From an uncultured Catenibacillus sp. (lineage in GTDB: Bacteria; Bacillota; Clostridia; Lachnospirales; Lachnospiraceae), in contig CAKRHR010000054.1 in assembly GCA_934339005.1 (NCBI GenBank), forward strand, positions 1 through 17,125: a stretch of DNA of 17,125 nucleotides, read 5' to 3'. A model generated the notes under the pieces. The model did no database searches and was not told the DNA's origin. It saw only the letters and a program-made list of their open reading frames with translations. Positions 7,446-13,826 of the stretch are shown piece after piece. Position 1 is the stretch's first letter. Every line of letters starts with the position of its first letter. The position numbers and the translations under genes are program-made.

Positions 7446-8093
7446 ATGTCATTTATTTTTGTCATAGCAATTGCCATTGCCATAAATCTCGACAATTTTT
7501 TTATTGGACTTCAGCTTGGGCTTCAACACAGAAAAATGCCATTTTACGCAAATTTAACGATTGCCTGTATGACCACCGCCGCTACTTTTTTAGCCTCCAT
7601 GACGACCTGGCTCTTTAATGAAAAAATCATCACCACCAGCGGTATTCTCGCAGCCCTGTTTCTCATCGTATTTGGTGTTTATAATATGCTGTGTGCGCAA
7701 AATGAAGCAGCAATTCCTGATATTTCACCAGATATCTCAACGGATATTTTAAATAATATTGCGCATAAAGCCACCGGCAATGGCAAAAACAGTGTTAAAA
7801 ATCCAGTTATCACAACGAATCCTACCAACGAATTATCCATCAGACGTGCCCTGACACTTGGCATTTTTCTCTCAGCAAACTGTATTCCACCGGCACTGTG
7901 TTCCGGGATTTTAGCCATTCATCCGACAGCTTTAAGCCTGCTCTCCGGTTTGTTTTCATTTTTATCCATGTGGGTGAGCTACCATCTGAGTCACCGTCTG
8001 GTGCAACTGACGATTTCAAAGCATCTGTGTACAATTTCAAATATGATTCTTATTGTCGTTGGTGGCGTTGAGCTTATGTTACAGATACTATAA
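7446..8093 (+). CDS. YtaF/MntP-like membrane protein
   Basis: This 215-residue protein resembles the YtaF sporulation membrane protein and MntP manganese-efflux families, which consist of two related three-helix halves. The N-terminal half has the expected charged helix motif NLDNFFIG (14-21) and two more hydrophobic helices (about 36-55 and 64-83). A long polar linker follows (about 84-132). The C-terminal half has three further helices. Its matching motif reads LSANCIPPALCSG (142-154), where the acidic residue usually found in this position of the family is absent. If this is a transporter, the two halves are therefore unequal. TGAGGTGA about 6 bases before the ATG supports the start. It sits alone on the plus strand between two carboxypeptidase genes facing the other way. 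I see no clear promoter or terminator. The ion transported, if any, cannot be told from sequence. Confidence 0.72.
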   Translation: MSFIFVIAIAIAINLDNFFIGLQLGLQHRKMPFYANLTIACMTTAATFLASMTTWLFNEKIITTSGILAALFLIVFGVYNMLCAQNEAAIPDISPDISTDILNNIAHKATGNGKNSVKNPVITTNPTNELSIRRALTLGIFLSANCIPPALCSGILAIHPTALSLLSGLFSFLSMWVSYHLSHRLVQLTISKHLCTISNMILIVVGGVELMLQIL

Positions 8094-8190
8094 TTATAAT
8101 ATAGATTCTATGACATAAAGTTTTGTACGAATTTTACAGTGCAATCTATCATATTCGTTTTATTATAGTATTTAGTAAAAACCCTTACTG

Positions 8191-9174
8191 TTAATTATCC
8201 CTCGTTAATTCCGTATAAAAATGAAGGGCATCAATAATGTGAAAGGCCTGCGCAGCATTTCTGGCTTTGGCACCGGCTGTAATCAGTATATATTCCTGCT
8301 GATTACAGCTGGCAAGGGTGGCAAGGCACAGTCCGGCCTCGTCTGTAAATCCGGTTTTCCCGCCCAACAAAAACACATCCTCCATCGCATTGACAGACAT
8401 TTTCCGAAAAAGTGTACTTTCAAACACAAGCCCCTCTGGATGTTTATTCGTTGGCTCAGTTTCATACATTCCTGTTGTAAAAACTTTCCGAAACATTTCA
8501 TTTTTTAATGCAGCCTGCAATAATATACTTAAATCTTTTAACGTCGAATAATGATTATCATCGTGAAGACCTGTCACATTTGTAAAATGTGTATCCAACA
8601 TACCAATGGACTTTGCTTTTAAATTCATCTGCTGTACAAACGCAGCTTCCGAACCGCATAATTCACAGGCAAGTCCCACCGCACCGTCCGCACCGGAGGA
8701 CAACATCATTCCGTATAGCATATCTCTGGCAGTTACAATTTCCCCGGCTTCAAATCCTGCCATTGAAGCATTTTCCTTTTGCAGCCCTGTTATCATATCA
8801 GATGAAATTTCTATTTTTGTAGATTGTAATAAATTTTCTATATTATTTACATCATTTTTATAGTGCAATTGATTTTCAAACATTTCTATACTCACAAACG
8901 CTGTCATAATTTTAGTCAAGGATGCCGGATAGATTTTAACATTACTGTTTTTTTTGTTCACCACTTCACCAGTATTCATATTCAAAGCTATCATCTGACC
9001 GCTATAAAATGTATTATTTTCTTCAACATCAATATCAGAAATATTATCTATAAAATAATTAATGTTCGATGCATTATACCAGATACCACCAAACAGCATA
9101 CATAATATTCCAACACCTGCCACATATGCCGTAATATTTCTTATACAACATAATTTATATTTTATTTTTCGCAT
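8191..9174 (-). CDS. Second D-alanyl-D-alanine carboxypeptidase, short form
   Basis: This is a 327-residue S11 serine peptidase starting at ATG 9174. A TTG directly before it is not needed, and AGGTGG sits about 8 bases upstream of the ATG. A basic N terminus and one hydrophobic helix (about 15-32) form a signal anchor. The active-site motifs are SLTK (85-88) and KTG (273-275). The second motif reads Ser-Gly-Ala (160-162, in LSSGADGA), without the asparagine normal in SxN. There is no PBP5-type C-terminal domain, so it is much shorter than the enzyme at 5881-7341 and not a recent duplicate of it. It should trim cell-wall peptides outside the membrane. Its start region lies inside the hairpin at 9176-9229, which suggests tight control of expression. 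It follows the GH31 gene on the same strand, with 150 bases between them. Confidence 0.87.
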   Translation of the reverse strand: MRKIKYKLCCIRNITAYVAGVGILCMLFGGIWYNASNINYFIDNISDIDVEENNTFYSGQMIALNMNTGEVVNKKNSNVKIYPASLTKIMTAFVSIEMFENQLHYKNDVNNIENLLQSTKIEISSDMITGLQKENASMAGFEAGEIVTARDMLYGMMLSSGADGAVGLACELCGSEAAFVQQMNLKAKSIGMLDTHFTNVTGLHDDNHYSTLKDLSILLQAALKNEMFRKVFTTGMYETEPTNKHPEGLVFESTLFRKMSVNAMEDVFLLGGKTGFTDEAGLCLATLASCNQQEYILITAGAKARNAAQAFHIIDALHFYTELTRDN

Positions 9175-9175
9175 C

Positions 9176-9229
9176 AAAAAGCCACCTTTGTCTGCTAAAT
9201 ATTTATAGCATTGACAAAAGTGGCTTTTT
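9176..9229 (-). promoter_or_regulatory. Terminator-like hairpin overlapping the ribosome site of the short carboxypeptidase
   Basis: Arms 9176-9192 and 9213-9229 pair at 16 of 17 positions with a 20-base loop. On the minus strand the stem ends in five U and the ATG of the next gene begins one base later, so the AAAGGTGG ribosome site lies in the 3' arm. It may end GH31 transcription and also hide the carboxypeptidase start in any readthrough RNA. On the plus strand the stem is also followed by a T-run. Confidence 0.75.
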
Positions 9230-9324
9230 TATACATTTAATTTTATGATGTAAATGTCAAAAGTCTAAATTGTGATTGTGCTTGCACAAATGAGTACTTT
9301 AATTCTTTTGGCACTCATATCTTT

Positions 9325-11604
9325 TTATAATTCAATTGTTTTTTCAGAACCATCCATTCTGCGGACAATCACACGTTTGTATGGATGTTCATAACTGCCG
9401 CCTGCAAACTGCACTTCTATATCACCATTTGCAGTCTGAGTGATGTCGTACTGGTTGCATTTGCCCTCTCTGTAATCAAAATCTGTACCATTGTCCAGAT
9501 AAGTTGTCCATTTGCCAATACCATCGTAAACTTCAAGCTGCAAAGTATCAGCAGTTTTTTCAGGAATGTAATCACAGTCCTCCATCACAGGAATCACTGC
9601 ACCTGCTTTCACATAAATCGGGCATACATCAAGTGGTGCTTCTTTAATAATCCACTGACCGCCTGCAAAGCGTTCTTTTGTCCAGTAATCATACCATTCA
9701 CCCTCAGGCAGATACACAAGACGTTTTGTCGTACCCTGTGTCACAACAGGTGCCACTAAGAGGTTTGGACCTACCATAAATTCATCGTTCATATCTCTGA
9801 CTTCTTTATCTTCAGGATACATCAGGACAAGCGGACGCATGATTGGCATACCGTTGGCTTCCTGTTCATGGAACAGGTCATAAATATAAGGAATGAAATG
9901 ATAACGCAACTTCACATATTTTCTGTAAATAGACATAATTTCATTACCAAATACCCATGGTTCCTGATGTCTTGAACCTGCGCTTGAATGATTTCTGCAC
10001 AGTGGCGAGAAACAGCCGACCTGAATCCATCTTGCTAAAAGTTCAGGTGTCGTATCTGCACCAAAGCCGCCGATATCTGTACCAGCAAAGGCAATACCTG
10101 AAAGACCGAGGTTACAAAGCTGCGGAATAACCATCTGTAAATGTGCCCATAAACTCTGGTTATCACCTGTCCAAACAGTTGAATATTTCTGAGAACCGGC
10201 ATAGCAGGCTCTTGTAATTACAAATGGACGACGACCGTCATAAGCCTTCAGACCTTCATAAGTTGCTTTTGCCATCTGATGTCCATAGACATTGTGTGCC
10301 TTTTTATGAAGCACCGGTTTATCATTTTCAGAAAATACAACATCGTCCGGCAATGGTCCGTTAAAGCTGGCTGGTTCGTTCATATCATTCCATACACCAC
10401 GCACACCCATATTAATTAAGAATTTCTGATTGTTTGCCCACCAAGAGCGCACCTTTGTTTTACCAAAATCAGGAAACACCGCATCGCCCGGCCATACAGC
10501 ATTCACATAAACATCACCATTTGCATTCTTGGCAAAATAATCATTTGCCATACCTTTTTCGTAAATCTCATAACCCTTTTCAACTTTAACACCCGGGTCA
10601 ATGATCGTTACGACTTTAATACCCATATCTTTAAGCTGCTTCACACAGTTTTTAGGATCATGTTCATATCTGTTCTGATTCCATGTAAATACTTTATAAT
10701 CCTGCATATAATCGATGTCCAGATGAATCACATCGCAAGGGATGTCATTGGCTCGCATCTTCTGTGCGACATCTTTCACCTCACCCCAATTCACATAACC
10801 CCATCTGGACTGTTGATAGCCAAGTGTCCATTTCTGAGGCAGCGGGCATGTGCCTGTCAGATTTGTATAGAGTTTAATCACCTCCGCCATATCCTTACCA
10901 AGCATGAAATAATAATCAAGATTGCCTTCATCTGCACCAAACCAGAAGTAATCTTTAGATTCCTTACCCATATCAAACCAGGATTTATACGGAGTATCAA
11001 AGAAAATACCGTAAGTATAACCGCCACTTAATGTCATAAAGAACGGAATAGATTTATACAACGCTTTAAAACTGTCCACATGCGGTTCCGGATTATCTGT
11101 ATTCCACATCATATAATCGTAACCACGTTTATCTAAAAATCCTGTCTTATCACCAAGGCCATAGAAACATTCATCGCCATTAAGCTTTTTAACAACCTGC
11201 ACTTTGCGATTTTCTTCAATTTCAAACCAATCATGGCCTTCATTCTCTAACATTTCAATAATTTCTTTACTGACACGTTCAATCATCACACGCTCGCCTG
11301 TGTAATCCATACAGATTGGATGATGATTTGTGTCATAAAAATCCACAAGAAAATTATCATGAACACAACAAATCATTTTTGAGGTTTCAATGCATACATG
11401 ATCACGAATCATATCTACTTTAAAATCACATAGTACAAAATCACGATTTTCAATGGCATTTGAATAACTGCCATCATCCTCAAAACCAGCAAATACACGC
11501 ATCACTTCCGGTGAAATCACCTGAATTTTTGTAGTCTGCTGTTCATATTCAAAAACTACATTATGTCCGTCAACTGAATAATTTTTTAATTTTCCAAAAT
11601 TCAT
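9325..11604 (-). CDS. GH31 alpha-glucosidase
   Basis: I place the start at ATG 11604 (759 residues). GGAGG lies 9 bases upstream, and the 30 extra residues of a longer frame run into the remnant of the preceding gene. The protein is a glycoside hydrolase family 31 enzyme that releases glucose (or a related sugar) from the non-reducing end of alpha-linked oligosaccharides. The N-terminal beta-sandwich covers about 1-230. The catalytic barrel includes HLDIDYM (294-300), the nucleophile Asp407 in WNDMNEP and the acid/base Asp481 in WTGDN. C-terminal beta domains follow. No signal peptide is visible, so it should act in the cytoplasm on imported malto- or isomalto-oligosaccharides. Just upstream on the same strand lie broken debranching-enzyme and pullulanase genes, which supports an alpha-glucan role. 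Alpha-xylosidase is a less likely alternative. No convincing promoter is visible. Confidence 0.93.
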   Translation of the reverse strand: MNFGKLKNYSVDGHNVVFEYEQQTTKIQVISPEVMRVFAGFEDDGSYSNAIENRDFVLCDFKVDMIRDHVCIETSKMICCVHDNFLVDFYDTNHHPICMDYTGERVMIERVSKEIIEMLENEGHDWFEIEENRKVQVVKKLNGDECFYGLGDKTGFLDKRGYDYMMWNTDNPEPHVDSFKALYKSIPFFMTLSGGYTYGIFFDTPYKSWFDMGKESKDYFWFGADEGNLDYYFMLGKDMAEVIKLYTNLTGTCPLPQKWTLGYQQSRWGYVNWGEVKDVAQKMRANDIPCDVIHLDIDYMQDYKVFTWNQNRYEHDPKNCVKQLKDMGIKVVTIIDPGVKVEKGYEIYEKGMANDYFAKNANGDVYVNAVWPGDAVFPDFGKTKVRSWWANNQKFLINMGVRGVWNDMNEPASFNGPLPDDVVFSENDKPVLHKKAHNVYGHQMAKATYEGLKAYDGRRPFVITRACYAGSQKYSTVWTGDNQSLWAHLQMVIPQLCNLGLSGIAFAGTDIGGFGADTTPELLARWIQVGCFSPLCRNHSSAGSRHQEPWVFGNEIMSIYRKYVKLRYHFIPYIYDLFHEQEANGMPIMRPLVLMYPEDKEVRDMNDEFMVGPNLLVAPVVTQGTTKRLVYLPEGEWYDYWTKERFAGGQWIIKEAPLDVCPIYVKAGAVIPVMEDCDYIPEKTADTLQLEVYDGIGKWTTYLDNGTDFDYREGKCNQYDITQTANGDIEVQFAGGSYEHPYKRVIVRRMDGSEKTIEL

Positions 11605-11635
11605 TGCAAATATTCCTCCACACATGCATAAGTAC

Positions 11636-12162
11636 TTAATATTTCGCCAACACTCCAGGCTTGCGCAAAACAACCTCTTTTTGATTCTCGGCAAATCGTA
11701 GCCATGCCTTATAAAATGCGCCTAACGGGAATGCCCATACTGGTTGCAGCGTATCTCTGCCCCGATCGCCAAAGAATGGATAGCCTGCTATCACTGATTT
11801 TTCATTTGTCGAATCACGCTGTACCACATAAGCCTGTGACTGTCTTGCCAGCATTTTCGCAGTCGGAAGTGTCCTGCCGCTATTTTCTTCAAGTGCCTTT
11901 TGTCTGGCAATTTCATCTGCTTTCATCTGCCAGACTTTATCTACATTAAGTGCAGATACACCATCTGCATTTCTTCCGTCACAGGCATCCTTTGAAAAAT
12001 ACAACGCATCACTCCAACTTACAGATATTATTTTAGATTCACCATTAGTCTGTGTAAAGAGTGGATATTGACTACTTCAGGTAATTGTCCTCTGACCGGT
12101 TCCTGTGTTTTTGGCAGTCTGCGTAGCATCGGTGTCACGCAGATATGCGCATTCTCAGGCAT
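11636..12162 (-). pseudogene. Glycogen debranching enzyme remnant with internal deletion and frameshift
   Basis: Fragments of an amylo-alpha-1,6-glucosidase-type debranching enzyme can be read in two frames. From about 12162 to 12075 one frame gives HICVTPMLRRLP, like the N-terminal beta domain. A frameshift near 12060 leads to the frame with YFSKDACDGRNA, VWQMKADEIARQ and AGYPFFGDRGRDT, the entry to the catalytic barrel. Directly after GRDT the sequence jumps to VWAFPLGAFYKAWLRF, which resembles the C-terminal barrel region. Several hundred catalytic residues are thus missing. The frame stops at 11636, 31 bases before the GH31 start. A functional enzyme of this family is about 650 residues. 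I infer a former cytoplasmic enzyme that removed branches from glycogen or starch, inactivated by deletion. Confidence 0.75.
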
Positions 12163-12164
12163 AT

Positions 12165-12369
12165 ATTTCTTAATGCGGTACGGATATTATTCATCGTTTT
12201 TGTATCATGCAGGCCCATCAGATCAAATCGGAAACCGTCAATATGATATTCCTTTGCCCAATAGCACACACTTTGAATCATAAAATTACAGTCGTTCTCG
12301 CGGTGATAATAATAGAGCACTGTCATGTGAAAAGTCCCTGATATGCAGTTCATAAATCACCGGTGTATC
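12165..12369 (-). pseudogene. Type I pullulanase remnant
   Basis: Two pieces of a GH13 type I pullulanase are visible. Positions 12360-12328 encode VIYELHIRDFS, a hallmark near the start of the catalytic domain. After a frame change near 12320, 12314-12165 encodes YYYHREND and then SVCYWAKEYHIDGFRFDLMG, which includes the nucleophile aspartate region. Well over 100 residues that normally separate these motifs are missing. The piece ends at about IRTALRN, where debranching-enzyme sequence takes over in another frame. A stop codon lies just before VDTPVIYEL, and no start is present. It is clearly broken. The intact enzyme would have cut alpha-1,6 bonds of pullulan or starch. Confidence 0.8.
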
Positions 12370-12411
12370 TACTGCTTTTTACGCTTGATTTGTCTGAATC
12401 CCCGGCTGTAA

Positions 12412-12440
12412 TTGACATCACTCTGTGATTCTGATAAAAT
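12412..12440 (+). promoter_or_regulatory. Sigma-A promoter of dapL
   Basis: TTGACA (12412-12417) and TAAAAT (12435-12440) are separated by 17 bases and lie about 50 bases before the dapL start. It is a near-consensus vegetative promoter, sitting directly beside the upstream end of the pullulanase remnant. Confidence 0.85.
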
Positions 12441-12488
12441 AAACACATCTCAATACAACTATAATATAAAGAAAGAAGGGCAAGGCTC

Positions 12489-13688
12489 ATGCCTAAATTG
12501 AACGAAAATTATCAGAACTTAAAAGAAAGCTATCTGTTTGCGGAAATTGCACACAGAGTTGCAGCTTATACGGAAGCACATCCTGACAAAAAGGTCATCC
12601 GTCTTGGCATAGGCGATGTGACACTGCCACTTGGCGAACATGTTATCAAAGGTCTTCACGAAGGTGTTGACGCGATGGCTTCATCTGAAACCTTCAAAGG
12701 CTACGGTCCTGAACAAGGCTATGCATTTTTAAGAGAAGCGATTGTAGATTACTATAAACGCAACAGCGGTGTTGAACTTGATGCATCAGCTATTTTTATT
12801 TCTGATGGTGCAAAGAGTGATACAGGTAATATCACAGACATTTTTGGCAATGACAACGTCATCTTGATTCCAGACCCTGTTTATCCGGTTTATGTTGATA
12901 CAAACATCATGTGTGGACGTAATGTTACATATATTTCAGGTAATGCTGAGAATAACTTTCTGCCAATGCCAGATTCATCTGTACATGCGGACTTAATTTA
13001 TATCTGTTCCCCAAACAACCCAACCGGTGCTGCATATAACCGTGAGCAGCTCAAAATCTGGGTAGATTATGCATTGGCTAATGAAGCAGTGATTCTTTAT
13101 GACAGTGCTTATGAAGCGTTTATCGAAGATCCTGACGTACCAAGAACGATTTTTGAAATTGAAGGTGCTGACCGCTGTGCCATTGAATTTGGTTCTCTTT
13201 CAAAAACTGCAGGTTTTACAGGTACACGTTGTGGTTATACCATCGTACCTAAAGAACTTGTTTTCATGACTTCTACAGGCAAGGAAATGTCTTTAAATGC
13301 CATGTGGAACCGCCGTCAGACAACAAAATTCAACGGAACTTCATACATCGTCCAAAAAGGTGCTGCTGCTGCATTTTCTCCTGAAGGTATGGCAGAATGT
13401 CAGGCAAACATCACTTATTACAAAGAAAACGCAAAGATGATTGCAGCTTTATTTGACAAAAAGGGAATCCGTTATTATGGCGGCATCAACTCACCTTATA
13501 TCTGGTTTGAATGCCCAAATGGCATGGACTCCTGGGAGATGTTTGATTACCTGTTAAATGAAATCCAGGTTGTTGGCACACCTGGTGCCGGTTTTGGTGA
13601 AAACGGTAAGAACTTCTTCCGTCTGACAGCGTTTGGTAATCGTGAAAATACAAAAGAAGCGATAGAAAGATTTGATAAATTATTCTAA
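12489..13688 (+). CDS. dapL: LL-diaminopimelate aminotransferase
   Basis: This 399-residue class I/II PLP aminotransferase converts tetrahydrodipicolinate to LL-diaminopimelate with glutamate as amino donor. It is the one-step route to lysine and to the meso-DAP of peptidoglycan. Family signs include the N-terminal KLNENYQNLKESYLF, IRLGIGDVTLPL (37-48), the PLP-contacting segment SPNNPTGAAYN (174-184), and the PLP lysine Lys239 in SLSKTAGFTGTR. The C terminus has GAGFGENGKNFFRLTAFG, typical of DapL. Its length matches the family (about 400-410). The ATG at 12489 follows an AAGGGCAAGG purine-rich site. It is a single-gene unit with its own strong promoter and a 15-bp terminator. The enzyme should be cytoplasmic. 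Confidence 0.94.
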   Translation: MPKLNENYQNLKESYLFAEIAHRVAAYTEAHPDKKVIRLGIGDVTLPLGEHVIKGLHEGVDAMASSETFKGYGPEQGYAFLREAIVDYYKRNSGVELDASAIFISDGAKSDTGNITDIFGNDNVILIPDPVYPVYVDTNIMCGRNVTYISGNAENNFLPMPDSSVHADLIYICSPNNPTGAAYNREQLKIWVDYALANEAVILYDSAYEAFIEDPDVPRTIFEIEGADRCAIEFGSLSKTAGFTGTRCGYTIVPKELVFMTSTGKEMSLNAMWNRRQTTKFNGTSYIVQKGAAAAFSPEGMAECQANITYYKENAKMIAALFDKKGIRYYGGINSPYIWFECPNGMDSWEMFDYLLNEIQVVGTPGAGFGENGKNFFRLTAFGNRENTKEAIERFDKLF

Positions 13689-13741
13689 ATTCTATTTGAA
13701 TGTAATTATATCATTTAATATACTATAATTACTAAAGCATA

Positions 13742-13779
13742 CAAAGAAGCCCGACAAGTAAATATGTCGGGCTTCTTTG
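13742..13779. terminator. Terminator between dapL and the oligopeptide-binding protein gene
   Basis: Perfect 15-bp arms (13742-13756 and 13765-13779) enclose an 8-base loop. The arms end in CTTCTTTG on either strand, so the T-run is modest in both directions. It lies about 55 bases after the dapL stop and about 50 bases after the stop of the converging gene, so it probably serves both. Confidence 0.85.
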
Positions 13780-13826
13780 ATTTATAAATCACAAAATACG
13801 CAATGAAAATTCATTTCTCTATAATC

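Noticed and set aside
9211..9235. Plus-strand TTGACA followed by TATACA
   Set aside because: The spacing is only 13 bases, it lies inside the hairpin, and no plus-strand gene follows.
9276..9289. TTGTGC-TT-GCACAA near-palindrome after the GH31 stop
   Set aside because: It could be an operator, but the arms are only 6 bp, no second copy was seen, and its position relative to any promoter is unclear.
11605..11694. Thirty extra N-terminal residues for the GH31 enzyme
   Set aside because: This part lies over the 3' end of the debranching-enzyme remnant in another frame. A GGAGG site and ATG at 11604 give a normal start.
11636..12353. A fused pullulanase-debranching enzyme as a new hybrid protein
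   Set aside because: The two parts are in different frames, with stop codons, no start, and most catalytic sequence missing, so it is decay and not a functional fusion.
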